64,000 nt of DNA, from the NCBI GenBank assembly GCA_903908715.1, contig CAIVSY010000106.1:1-64000 (forward strand), given 5' to 3'. Shown here piece after piece: positions 53,778 through 62,369 of the stretch. Numbering within the stretch: position 1 is the stretch's first letter; every line of letters begins with the position of its first letter. The position numbers and the translations under genes are program-made. Origin of the DNA: an uncultured bacterium (GTDB taxonomy: Bacteria > Verrucomicrobiota > Kiritimatiellia > CAIKKV01 > CAITUY01). A model generated the notes under the pieces. The model did no database searches. It saw only the letters and a program-made list of their open reading frames with translations, and was not told the origin of the DNA.

Positions 53778-54566
53778 GTGCTGAACAGGTTCCTCCCCTT
53801 CATCCTCCTGTCGCTGCTGGCATACCATGCCGTCGCCTCACAACCTCTGCCCGCCATGGAATACCTGAGCCCAACCAATCGCGTGCGTAACACAACGTTT
53901 GTCATCTTTGACCTTGAAACTACCGGATTGAAAGAGGATCGGGACCGGGTGCTGGAGATTGGCGCAGTGCGGGTCACCGGCGACAGGATAACGGCGCGTT
54001 CCACATGGCTGGTCAACCCGCATATTCCAATCCCAGAGGGGGTCCAGCGAATCCACGGCATCACACCCGAAATGGTAAAGGACGCCCCCTCCTTTTCCCA
54101 AGTCTACCCCCGGTTCATGCACTTTATCGGCGACAGCATCCTGATGAGTCACAACGCCCGGTTTGACATCTCCTTTCTTGCCGCGGAGATCCACCGCTGC
54201 AACCTGCCAGTGCCCGATCTTGCCGTCCTGGATACGCTGCGATTGTTCCAGCACGCTTTCCCGAAACGCCGGAGTTACTCCCTGAAGAACCTGACACTGG
54301 ATCTCTGCCCGAACCTGTCTGGACAGACCAACGCTGCGATGCCCTCAGATATCCCGCGGGAACAGCGTTTTCATAGTGCGGGATGGGACGCCGAATGCAC
54401 GGCGGAATTGCTCATCCTGGCCCTCGGCCGCATACAGGACGATACAACGGTCGAGCTCTTCGAGAAGTATTGCCGGGGACGGATCCCGTTGACTAGGCCT
54501 GCTCGTCCTGATCGGCCTCCGGGCTTGCCGCAAACCGGCAAATCCCTCGATGCGCCTGCTCGATGA
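53778..54566 (+). CDS. DnaQ-like 3'-5' exonuclease with an N-terminal signal peptide
   Basis: The 262-residue protein begins with a typical export signal (MLNRF, hydrophobic to about residue 18, AVAS cleavage site). A DEDDh exonuclease domain follows: Asp45-x-Glu47 in FDLETTG, Asp in HNARFDISF, and His...Asp in FHSAGWDAE. All five catalytic residues are present, as in DnaQ and RNase T. A periplasmic location would be unusual for this family. It starts with GTG after GAGGGG. The last 74 bases overlap lpxA tail to tail, so the Pro/Arg-rich end is coded opposite lpxA. Confidence 0.75.
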   Translation: MLNRFLPFILLSLLAYHAVASQPLPAMEYLSPTNRVRNTTFVIFDLETTGLKEDRDRVLEIGAVRVTGDRITARSTWLVNPHIPIPEGVQRIHGITPEMVKDAPSFSQVYPRFMHFIGDSILMSHNARFDISFLAAEIHRCNLPVPDLAVLDTLRLFQHAFPKRRSYSLKNLTLDLCPNLSGQTNAAMPSDIPREQRFHSAGWDAECTAELLILALGRIQDDTTVELFEKYCRGRIPLTRPARPDRPPGLPQTGKSLDAPAR

Positions 54567-55305
54567 ACGAAGCGAATTCGGCCGCTGGCCCGCTCGTAAA
54601 AAGCCCCCTCAGTACCTCAAGGGCCTGATGCACATTCATCCCCCCCTGGTACAGGGTCCGGAACGCATCCTTGATGGCTTTCCTCTCGTCGGGTGTAATT
54701 CCACCCCTGCGCATTCCAACCACATTAAGCCCCGCAACAATGTTGCGCCCCATGCTTTGAACAAGACAGAAAGGCGGTACATCCTTCGATAAGCCGGCGG
54801 CCCCACCAACCATGGCTAAACGGCCGATCTTCACAAATTGATGAACCGTCACACTACCGCTGATGAACGCACGGTCCCCTATTTCCACATATCCGCCCAG
54901 CATCGTCCCATTTGCAATGATAACGCGGTTTCCCAGCTTGACGTTGTGCGCCAGGTGAACCAATGCCATGAGAAAGCAATCGTCCCCTACCTCGGTCACC
55001 GTGTCCGGCTTTGTCCCGCGATGAATCGTCACATATTCACGAATCGTGCATCGCTTTCCGATACGGACATAGGACACCTCGCCCTTGTAACCGAGATCCT
55101 GCGGCTCCCCGCCGACCACCGCACCCGTATGAAGATGGCAGCCATCGCCGAGCGTGGTGTGCCCCACCACCGCCGCATGCGAGTCCAGCACACACCCGTC
55201 CCCGATCACCGCAGGCGCTTCTACAAAAACAAATGGCCCGATTTTGACGTCTGCCCCGATCCTCGCGCCCGGCTGAATCACCGCTGTGGGATGTATGTTG
55301 CTCAT
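54493..55305 (-). CDS. lpxA: acyl-ACP--UDP-N-acetylglucosamine O-acyltransferase
   Basis: The 270-residue left-handed beta-helix protein has hexapeptide repeats from the start (IHPTAVIQPGARIGADV) and the catalytic His in ALVHLAHNVKLGN. It catalyses the first step of lipid A synthesis in the cytoplasm, which shows a lipopolysaccharide-bearing outer membrane. It ends a five-gene operon, 9 bp after radC. Other lpx genes are not in the window. Confidence 0.95.
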   Translation of the reverse strand: MSNIHPTAVIQPGARIGADVKIGPFVFVEAPAVIGDGCVLDSHAAVVGHTTLGDGCHLHTGAVVGGEPQDLGYKGEVSYVRIGKRCTIREYVTIHRGTKPDTVTEVGDDCFLMALVHLAHNVKLGNRVIIANGTMLGGYVEIGDRAFISGSVTVHQFVKIGRLAMVGGAAGLSKDVPPFCLVQSMGRNIVAGLNVVGMRRGGITPDERKAIKDAFRTLYQGGMNVHQALEVLRGLFTSGPAAEFASFIEQAHRGICRFAASPEADQDEQA

Positions 55306-55314
55306 GATCGGCTC

Positions 55315-56088
55315 CTAATGGACGAATTCCACCATACCTGCTTCGCGCATGCTCATGTAATCCTTTGCCCCGGCGGTATCCGACCGCCCGAGTACCACGT
55401 GATCCAGCACCTTGATTCCAATCACCTGCCCGGCTTGAACGATCTGCCGCGTAATCCGGATGTCTTCGGCGGACGGCGTCGGATCACCCGACGGATGATT
55501 ATGCACAAGCACAAGCGCCGCGCAACCGGATTGAATGGCCGGCTTGAAAACCTCCCGGGGATGCACCAGACTGGCATCAAGAATGCCTTTTGAAATCTCG
55601 AGTGGAACGCCTTTGACCCGGTTACGCGTATCCAGATGAAGGGTCCAAAAGCGTTCATGGTCCAGAGTCCTGGCCATCTCCCGCAGCACTCCGGCAACGT
55701 CCTCCGGAGAACGTACGGGGCGATCACCCGCATCCCGAGTCTCCTCGGCAAGCCGTCGGGCGAGTTCTAATGCCGCCTTCAGTGTCTGCGCCTTTACCTT
55801 GCCCAACCCTTTGAACTTCTTGTTCCCGGAAAGTTCCGGCAATGCCGCACGCGCAAGTGCCGTGAGGCTCCCATAATGCCGCAGGATCTCCTCAGCGAGG
55901 GAAACCACATTCATCCCCGAGGATCCGCTCCGCAGCAGGACTGCCAGCAAGGCCACATCCGAAACATGCTCCGCGCCCTGCCTGTCCATGGCCTCGCGTG
56001 GACGCAATCTCGCAGGCATGTCACAGATCCGGTATGGGACCGGATTCGGCGCGAGGATGTCGTCCGATTGATTACGCTGTACAGCCAT
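55315..56088 (-). CDS. radC: RadC family JAB-domain protein
   Basis: A 257-residue protein with an N-terminal helix-hairpin-helix region (LLAVLLRSGSSGMNVV) and a C-terminal MPN/JAB metalloprotease-like domain with LVHNHPSGDPTPSAEDI (the His-x-His...Asp zinc set). Its function in bacteria is uncertain; the old DNA-repair assignment is doubted. It starts 4 bp after the miaA stop. Confidence 0.93.
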   Translation of the reverse strand: MAVQRNQSDDILAPNPVPYRICDMPARLRPREAMDRQGAEHVSDVALLAVLLRSGSSGMNVVSLAEEILRHYGSLTALARAALPELSGNKKFKGLGKVKAQTLKAALELARRLAEETRDAGDRPVRSPEDVAGVLREMARTLDHERFWTLHLDTRNRVKGVPLEISKGILDASLVHPREVFKPAIQSGCAALVLVHNHPSGDPTPSAEDIRITRQIVQAGQVIGIKVLDHVVLGRSDTAGAKDYMSMREAGMVEFVH

Positions 56089-56091
56089 GAT

Positions 56092-57111
56092 TCAAATCGC
56101 CAGGGGTACAGCCCCCGTCCTTTCCCAGAATGCGAGCAGCTGGTCCGCCATTAACTCGACCTTCATTCCCGCGTAAAATGGCAGCCATTCGACGGACATC
56201 TGCCCGCGGAACCACGTCATCTGCCTCTTGGCGAACTGCCGGGTGCGAACCACAGTCCGTTCCATCGCCTCCAACTGCGTCAACGTGCCGCTCAGGCACT
56301 CACAAGCTTCCTTGTACCCAATGGCCTGGGCCGCCGTCCGGGATAATTCGCCATGCTTCTTCAACAGTGACTGTACTTCAGCCAGTAATCCCTGCTCATA
56401 CATCCTATGAACTCTGGCAACTACCCTTTCCTGTAATTGTTCCCTCGGCAGAATCATCCCGGCAACCAACGGTGCCCCGGAACGGCTCCAGCGCCGTTCC
56501 GGCACTCCTTCGCCTGCCTCGCATCGTTCGAGGGCGCGAATCAATCGCCGGGGGTTCCCCTTGTCGACTATGGATTCGTACCATTCGGCACTCCGGTCAA
56601 GTAATGCTCTTTGAAGCGCCTCGACCCCGCCCGTCTCGAGTAGTTGGTTCCAACGATCACGCACTTCCGGACGGGATGCGGCCGCACCCTCCAGCCCTTC
56701 CATCAAGGCACGGAGATACAACCCCGTGCCCCCGACGACCAACAGCGGATTCCCCGGCCCGACACGATCGGCACATTTGCGGGCTTCCTCCATAAAATCA
56801 GCCACGGTAAATGTCCGGTCAGGCGTCGTGACATCAACACCCCAATAGCGGACCTGTCGGCGTTCCTCCATCGACGGCTTGGCAGTTCCGATATCCATCC
56901 CGCGATAAACCAGCATGGAATCAGCAGAAAGAACCGACCATCCCTTGCGCTCGGCAATCCATTGAGCGACGGCAGACTTACCGACGGCCGTGGGTCCAAC
57001 GAGAAAATAAGCCGCTACACCTGCCGGGGCACAGGAATACCTGCAGGAATCCGGTGCCGCGGCGCTTCGTTCGCCCGCGGCCGTATCAGCCTGGTTTTCC
57101 TGGCGGTTCAT
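56092..57111 (-). CDS. miaA: tRNA dimethylallyltransferase MiaA
   Basis: The roughly 339-residue enzyme has a P-loop at 39-46 (GPTAVGKS), SADSMLVYRGMDIGTAKP and the late motif RQFAKRQMTWFRGQ. It attaches a dimethylallyl group to adenosine 37 of tRNAs reading UNN codons. A 35-residue polar N-terminal extension precedes the domain. ATG 57111 lies inside the end of lspA (26-base overlap), so translation may be coupled; TTG 57120 is a weaker alternative. Confidence 0.95.
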   Translation of the reverse strand: MNRQENQADTAAGERSAAAPDSCRYSCAPAGVAAYFLVGPTAVGKSAVAQWIAERKGWSVLSADSMLVYRGMDIGTAKPSMEERRQVRYWGVDVTTPDRTFTVADFMEEARKCADRVGPGNPLLVVGGTGLYLRALMEGLEGAAASRPEVRDRWNQLLETGGVEALQRALLDRSAEWYESIVDKGNPRRLIRALERCEAGEGVPERRWSRSGAPLVAGMILPREQLQERVVARVHRMYEQGLLAEVQSLLKKHGELSRTAAQAIGYKEACECLSGTLTQLEAMERTVVRTRQFAKRQMTWFRGQMSVEWLPFYAGMKVELMADQLLAFWERTGAVPLAI

Positions 57112-57580
57112 GATTGCCAAGGTCTCGCAGGGGATGGGACGACGTAAGGAACGCCGTGATCATGTACAACCCCACTCCAATACAAATGGCTGAATCAGCC
57201 ACGTTAAAAGCCGGAAAATGATGCACACCGGCATGAAAATCAAGGAAGTCGACAACGTACTGCAGGCGAACCCGGTCAATCAGATTCCCGACAATCCCGC
57301 CGATCATGAAACCGAATGCGAATCGGTGAGTCAGAGTGTCATTCAGGAAGGATCGCCGGAAGATCACAATGACAAGCAGCATGAGAATGGAAAACACGAC
57401 CAACCAACCCGTTAAACCACCGAGCATCCCCCATGCGGCCCCTGTATTGCGAACGTATACGAGATTGAAAAAACCGGGGATCACGGGAACCCCCTCACCG
57501 GGCAGGAAACGCCCCATAACCAGATCCTTTGTGTATTGATCCAGAACCGTAACGGCTATGCTCAACAGCAATACAAGCAT
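57086..57580 (-). CDS. lspA: lipoprotein signal peptidase (signal peptidase II)
   Basis: A 164-residue inner-membrane aspartic protease with four hydrophobic helices. Motifs are VLDQYTKD, NTGAAWG, GGIVGNLIDR, the catalytic Asp in VVDFLDF and the second in FNVADS. It cleaves lipoprotein precursors before the lipidated Cys, consistent with the lipoproteins predicted in this window. It lies 40 bp after the DksA-like gene. Confidence 0.96.
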   Translation of the reverse strand: MLVLLLSIAVTVLDQYTKDLVMGRFLPGEGVPVIPGFFNLVYVRNTGAAWGMLGGLTGWLVVFSILMLLVIVIFRRSFLNDTLTHRFAFGFMIGGIVGNLIDRVRLQYVVDFLDFHAGVHHFPAFNVADSAICIGVGLYMITAFLTSSHPLRDLGNHEPPGKPG

Positions 57581-57620
57581 GATACACCCGAGTCAGGGCA
57601 CGGGCCCCGCTGGCTGGCCG

Positions 57621-58298
57621 CTACTCGTTCTCTTCCGGCTCAACGACCTCAGGGACATCTTGCTCAACGCCCTGCTCCAACGCCTCGCCAAATGGACGGA
57701 ACCGGGCACGACCCCTTTCCGAAGCAGACTGGCACTTGATGCACATACGGGCAAACGGAAGTGCCTGAAGCCTGGCCTTTTCGATGGGACAACCGCAGAA
57801 ATCACACATCCCGTACGTGCCTTCCTTGATCCGCCGCAAGGCGCTGTCGATTTCGAACACGGACTCCTGCTCTGTGCTCATCAGGTTTAAAGCGAACTCG
57901 CGATCGAAATCGTCTGTCCGATCCTCGGACGAACTGTCGTCAATGTACTTCAGCGACTCATCCGACAACGCCGTGATCTGCCCTGTCAATCGATCGCGCA
58001 TCTTGATCAGGATCTCCTTGATACGCTCCAGAGTCTTGCCGTCCAAATGCCCGCCACGCGCACCCTTCATAGCCTTTTTCTGGGGTGCCGCAGGCGTCAC
58101 ATTCCCGCTCTTACCTTTCGCCTGAACCTTGGCGGGCTTGGCGGCCCGGACGACCGGGACCACCCGCTTGATCTTGCGGCTGACAACTGCCGACTTGGCC
58201 CGCACAACCTTTACCGCTGACGGTTTCGAACGTGCAGATCCCGTCGACTTCAAGGAAGGGCTCTTTCTTGCAGCTGGTTTCTTTGTTTTGCTAGCCAT
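57621..58298 (-). CDS. TraR/DksA-type zinc finger protein with histone-like N-terminal extension
   Basis: The 225-residue protein has about 80 N-terminal residues rich in Lys, Arg, Ala, Pro and Ser, resembling a histone H1-like DNA-binding tail. Then come a coiled-coil-like helix (about 90-150) with DDFDREFALNL, and a four-Cys zinc finger CDFCGCPIEKARLQ...CIKC. DksA proteins bind the RNA polymerase secondary channel and act with ppGpp. Typical DksA lacks the basic tail. ATG 58298 follows GAGGA at eight bases. It has its own promoter and heads the lspA-miaA-radC-lpxA operon. Confidence 0.85.
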   Translation of the reverse strand: MASKTKKPAARKSPSLKSTGSARSKPSAVKVVRAKSAVVSRKIKRVVPVVRAAKPAKVQAKGKSGNVTPAAPQKKAMKGARGGHLDGKTLERIKEILIKMRDRLTGQITALSDESLKYIDDSSSEDRTDDFDREFALNLMSTEQESVFEIDSALRRIKEGTYGMCDFCGCPIEKARLQALPFARMCIKCQSASERGRARFRPFGEALEQGVEQDVPEVVEPEENE

Positions 58299-58354
58299 AC
58301 TTACCATCCTCGTATCCGTTCTTCAGCCTGGTTCCCGTTACAAAATAGCCGCCC

Positions 58355-58384
58355 TAGTTACCAAAACATCGCTCACAATGTCAA
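58355..58384 (-). promoter_or_regulatory. sigma-70-type promoter for the dksA-like operon
   Basis: On the minus strand TTGACA and TAACTA are separated by 18 bases, between the infC terminator and the start of the DksA-like gene. Confidence 0.6.
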
Positions 58385-58406
58385 CTGATTCCGCTTATCA
58401 CGCTGC

Positions 58407-58439
58407 AAAAAAAGATGCCTCCGCATATGCGGAGGCATC
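58407..58439 (-). terminator. intrinsic terminator after infC
   Basis: A perfect 26-base palindrome (58414-58439) forms an 11-base-pair stem with an ATAT loop and is followed on the minus strand by seven T. It ends the thrS-infC transcript before the dksA-like promoter. Confidence 0.93.
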
Positions 58440-58470
58440 CAACAATCCAGCCAGGGTAAATGCCGCCCAC

Positions 58471-59091
58471 TTAAGGCGTAACAGGCGCCGCTGGAGCGGG
58501 ATTCGCCTGCTGGGCCGTCGGCGTCTTCAGGGCGCTAAACGGGGAAGCCACCCCTTCCCTTTCAGGACGAGGGGCTGCCTTGGCTGCCCGCTGGCTTAAT
58601 ACCATCACGATGCTGTTCCCGATCAATTTCGGAGCCAGGTCAGCCTGCCCAACGTCATCACATGATTTGACCACTCGCTCCATAACTTCAAACCCTAACT
58701 CCCTGTGGGCATTCTCACGACCCCGGAAGAACAGGGAACACTTAACCTTGATTCCCTTCTCCAGGAAACCACGGATATGATTCACCTTGGTTTCAAAATC
58801 ATGCTCACCGACATTCGCGTGAAACTTGATTTCCTTCATTTCCGCCGAATGCTGATGCTTCCGGGCTTCACGCTCCTTGCGGCTTTGCTCGTACTTGAAC
58901 TTGCCGAAATCCATAACACGGCAAACCGGCGGTTCCGCATTTGGCGAAATCTCCACCAGGTCAAGACCGTTTCGGACTGCTATGGCCATGGCCTCACTGA
59001 TCGTGACAACACCCATCATGTTGCCATTGGGATCGAGCAACCGCACTTGCGGCGCACGAATCCGGTGATTTACTCTGACCGTCGGACGAAT
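58471..59091 (-). CDS. infC: translation initiation factor IF-3, AUU start
   Basis: A 206-residue IF-3 if started at ATT 59091, which sits six bases after a perfect AAGGAGG (59098-59104). This start restores the conserved N-terminal RVNHRIRAPQVRLLDPNG; the first standard start (GTG 59046) would cut off 15 of these residues. AUU start codons in infC let IF-3 repress its own translation in other bacteria, so the same control is likely. The N-domain, linker and C-domain are complete (FGKFKYEQ; later LFFRGREN). A Pro/Ala-rich tail of about 35 residues is additional. It lies 41 bp after thrS. Confidence 0.93.
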   Translation of the reverse strand: MRPTVRVNHRIRAPQVRLLDPNGNMMGVVTISEAMAIAVRNGLDLVEISPNAEPPVCRVMDFGKFKYEQSRKEREARKHQHSAEMKEIKFHANVGEHDFETKVNHIRGFLEKGIKVKCSLFFRGRENAHRELGFEVMERVVKSCDDVGQADLAPKLIGNSIVMVLSQRAAKAAPRPEREGVASPFSALKTPTAQQANPAPAAPVTP

Positions 59092-59132
59092 TGCCTGCCT
59101 CCTTGTTGCGGACCTGTTTCAGTCCCTTTGTT

Positions 59133-60935
59133 CTACCTGATCTTGCCGGCCGATTCCTCTACCAGCCGGCTTATCACATCATCCAGTTTCATAACTCCGA
59201 GATCCCCGCCGGCACGATGGCGGACGGATACAGTCCCTTGCTCGACCTCTCGCCCGCCCAGCACCAGCATGTACGGAATCTTGGACATCTGGGCATCCCG
59301 GATCTTTGCTCCAATCTTTTCCGCGCCACAATCGACGCCAACCCGGAATCCCTTCTCCCGCAAGACCCCGGCAAGACTGTCCGCCGCTCCAACCTGCTTG
59401 TCGGTAATCGGCAGTACCCTGACCTGCTCCGGCGCCAACCAAAGGGGAAACGCTCCGCCATAATGCTCGACCAGCACGCCAAAGAATCGCTCGAGACTGC
59501 CCAGCAGTGCACGGTGGACCATGAACGGCCGATGCTCCTTCCCGTCATCACCGTGAAAGGTCAAATCAAACCTCTCTGGCAGGTTGAAATCGAACTGTAT
59601 TGTACTCATCTGCCATTCCCGGCCGATGGCATCCTTGACCTTCAGGTCGATCTTCGGTCCATAGAATGCACCGCCCCCCTCATCCACCACAAAGGGAATG
59701 CTCTCCGCCCGCAACGCACTCTCCAGCGATCGCGTCGCCTGATCCCACCTTTCCGCTTCGCCAACCGCCTTTTCCGGACGTGTGGCAAGGTAGGCCGTGA
59801 TCTCGGTAAACCCGAACGCGCGCCAGATCCCAAGCGCAAACTTAACCGTGCGCTTGACTTCATCCTCGATCTGGCCGGGCGTACAGAAAATATGCGCGTC
59901 ATCCTGCGTGAATCCACGCACCCGCAAGAGACCGTGCAACACCCCTGTCTTCTCGTATCGGTACACAGTACCCAGTTCGGCCCATCGTAGCGGCAGGTCA
60001 CGATAGGATCGCTTGTGGGTCTTGTAGATCTGGATATGGAACGGACAATTCATCGGCTTGACGAAGTACGATACCTCGTCAATGTCCATGGGCGCATACA
60101 TGTTCTCACGGTAGAAGCCAAGATGGCCCGAGGTCTCCCACAAACCGGACCGTCCGATGTGCGGGGTATAAAGAATCTCATAACCAGCCTTGAAATGCTC
60201 CTGCCGCCAGAACTCCTCGATAATGGATCGGATACGGGCACCCTTGGGGTGCCAATGGATTAACCCGGGACCGACATCCTCCTGTATGCTGAACAAATCC
60301 AATTCCTTGCCAAGCTTCCGATGGTCACGCTTCTGGGCTTCCTCAATCCGGTGGACCTGTTCATCCAAGGCCTGCTGGGATTCCGCAACAAGCCCATATA
60401 GCCTCTGCAACATGGGATTCGTCTCAATCCCGCGGAAATAGGAACCGGCGACGGATAGCAGCTTGAAAGCCCGCACCTGCCCTGTACTCTGCAGATGGGG
60501 TCCCCGGCAAAGGTCATAGAAATCGCCGCAACGGTAGAAGGTAATAACATCCCCGTCAGGAATATCCGCCAGACGCTGGAGCTTGTATCGCTGTCCCCGT
60601 GACTCCAGCATCTTGCCGGCCTCCGCCCGGGACATCTCCATCCGCTCGAAGGGAAGATCCTGGCGCACAATGTCAGCCATTGCTGCCTCAATCGCAGGAA
60701 AGTCCTCCGGGGCAAGCCGATGTGGCAGGTCAAAGTCGTAGTAAAACCCACTGTCGGTTGCAGGCCCGATATCCAATTGAACGTTTTCGTACAGCCGGGA
60801 TACCGCTGCCGCCATCACATGCGCCGTACTATGGCGCAAAAGTTCCAAATCCAAAGGTCTTACTCCTCCTCGATGTTTAAAAACATACCCATTGAACCGA
60901 AAAGGATTTTGCCAGTCAATCATGAACTGTCCCAT
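59133..60935 (-). CDS. thrS: threonyl-tRNA synthetase lacking the TGS domain
   Basis: About 600 residues: a short lead of 30, the editing (N2) domain starting RHSTAHVMAAAV, the class II catalytic core (zinc ligand Cys in PMNCPFH, motif 2 TVYRYEKTGVLHGLLRVRGF, motif 3 MVHRALLGSLERF) and the anticodon-binding domain. The N-terminal TGS domain of usual ThrS is absent. The start may be ATG 60935, GTG 60941 or ATG 60923; none has a clear site. It is the first gene of thrS-infC. Confidence 0.94.
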   Translation of the reverse strand: MGQFMIDWQNPFRFNGYVFKHRGGVRPLDLELLRHSTAHVMAAAVSRLYENVQLDIGPATDSGFYYDFDLPHRLAPEDFPAIEAAMADIVRQDLPFERMEMSRAEAGKMLESRGQRYKLQRLADIPDGDVITFYRCGDFYDLCRGPHLQSTGQVRAFKLLSVAGSYFRGIETNPMLQRLYGLVAESQQALDEQVHRIEEAQKRDHRKLGKELDLFSIQEDVGPGLIHWHPKGARIRSIIEEFWRQEHFKAGYEILYTPHIGRSGLWETSGHLGFYRENMYAPMDIDEVSYFVKPMNCPFHIQIYKTHKRSYRDLPLRWAELGTVYRYEKTGVLHGLLRVRGFTQDDAHIFCTPGQIEDEVKRTVKFALGIWRAFGFTEITAYLATRPEKAVGEAERWDQATRSLESALRAESIPFVVDEGGGAFYGPKIDLKVKDAIGREWQMSTIQFDFNLPERFDLTFHGDDGKEHRPFMVHRALLGSLERFFGVLVEHYGGAFPLWLAPEQVRVLPITDKQVGAADSLAGVLREKGFRVGVDCGAEKIGAKIRDAQMSKIPYMLVLGGREVEQGTVSVRHRAGGDLGVMKLDDVISRLVEESAGKIR

Positions 60936-61005
60936 TCTCACCCACCACCCACAAGCCTATCCCTCCACAATTCAGCAATCGTCCCACCATTCTCTCGAAA
61001 AGCCA

Positions 61006-61034
61006 TTGTTTTGCACGAGGTCGCTTGGTACCAT
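61006..61034 (+). promoter_or_regulatory. candidate promoter for the malic enzyme gene
   Basis: TTGTTT and TACCAT are separated by 17 bases, 33 bases before the start codon at 61068, in the gap divergent to thrS. Confidence 0.4.
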
Positions 61035-61067
61035 TTTGCGTCCAACATTCCGCTCACAAGGAACCAT

Positions 61068-62369
61068 ATGAAGCTCACAACCGAAGAAATCCTGAATTAC
61101 CATCTCGGCGGCAAGATCGGCATGCGCGTGACAAAGGAATTGCGCGGCCTGCGTGAACTGTGCCTGGCATACACACCCGGCGTCGCTGTCCCGGTTAAGG
61201 AAATCGCAAAGGACCCCTCCTGCCTCTTCCGTTACACGGCAAAAAGCAATCTTGTCGCGGTTGTCACCGATGGCACCGCCATCCTGGGCCTTGGCGATCT
61301 GGGAGCCGAGGCCAGTATCCCGGTCATGGAGGGTAAAGCCGTTCTTTTCAAAGCATTTGGAGACGTGGATGGATGGGCAGTCCCCCTGAACCACTGCCGC
61401 ATGAACGGGGCCAACTCAGGCAAAACCGACCCCCAGCGAGTCATCGACGCCGTTTGCGCCATTGCCCCAATGTATGGCGGAATCAACCTGGAAGATATCG
61501 CCGCGCCCGCCTGTTTCGAGATCGAGGACCGCCTGGATGCGATGCTCGATATACCCGTCTTTCACGACGACCAGTGGGGAACCGCTGTTATCACTCTGGC
61601 GGCAACCATGAACTACACCCTGCTCGCCGGACGGCCGATGGGGGAATTGCGGATCGTAATCAATGGCGCGGGAGCCGCCGGAATCCGGATCTGCGAAATG
61701 CTCAAAGCGGCCGGTGCAGGGCATGTGATCCTTTGCGACTCTAAAGGAGTCATCCGCAACGAACGACAGGATCTGTCGGGCAAGAAGAAGGAACATGCGG
61801 TTCACACAAGCGCAAGAACCCTGTCCGAAGCCCTGGTAAACGCCCACGTGTTTATTGGCGTCTCGGTGGCAAATTGCGTAACCGGCGCGGACGTGAAAAC
61901 CATGGCCCCTTACCCTGCCATTTTTGCCATGGCGAATCCCGATCCCGAGATTCTGCCGGACGCCGTCGCCGAAGCCTTGAGCGGAAAACCCTACGTTATG
62001 GCCACGGGCCGCTCGGACTTCCCGAACCAGATCAACAATGTTCTTGGATTCCCCTTCCTCTTCCGCGGAGCCCTGGATGTTCGCGCCCGATCCATTACAA
62101 TGGAGATGAAAGTAGCCGCCGCCAAAGCCCTTGCAACACTGGCCCGGCAACCGGTCCCGGATGAGGTGAACAGCCTGTATGGAACCAGGCTTTCCTTCGG
62201 CGCAAACTATATCATCCCGAAACCCTTTGACCGTCGGCTTTTTATGGAAGTACCTGCAGCCGTGGCCAACGCATACGTCACGAATAGTGGCGCACCCGGA
62301 TTCGATCCGGCCGTCTACGCCCGCAATCTGGCGCAACGGGATCAATCGCGAACCTTTCTCGGATCATGA
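61068..62369 (+). CDS. NAD(P)-dependent malic enzyme
   Basis: The 433-residue protein has the malic enzyme domain (YTPGVAVPVKEI with the catalytic Tyr, VVTDGTAILGLGDLG, and metal-binding residues in FHDDQWGTA) and an NAD-binding domain (INGAGAAGIRICEML). It converts malate to pyruvate and CO2 with NAD(P). It corresponds to the short bacterial form without the C-terminal phosphotransacetylase-like domain of MaeB. AAGGA lies before ATG 61068. It overlaps dusB by four bases. Confidence 0.93.
   Translation: MKLTTEEILNYHLGGKIGMRVTKELRGLRELCLAYTPGVAVPVKEIAKDPSCLFRYTAKSNLVAVVTDGTAILGLGDLGAEASIPVMEGKAVLFKAFGDVDGWAVPLNHCRMNGANSGKTDPQRVIDAVCAIAPMYGGINLEDIAAPACFEIEDRLDAMLDIPVFHDDQWGTAVITLAATMNYTLLAGRPMGELRIVINGAGAAGIRICEMLKAAGAGHVILCDSKGVIRNERQDLSGKKKEHAVHTSARTLSEALVNAHVFIGVSVANCVTGADVKTMAPYPAIFAMANPDPEILPDAVAEALSGKPYVMATGRSDFPNQINNVLGFPFLFRGALDVRARSITMEMKVAAAKALATLARQPVPDEVNSLYGTRLSFGANYIIPKPFDRRLFMEVPAAVANAYVTNSGAPGFDPAVYARNLAQRDQSRTFLGS

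Noticed and set aside
52926-53828. Long in-frame upstream extension of the EEP gene
   Set aside because: It runs entirely antisense to pyrF, and the conserved EEP start lies at 52925.
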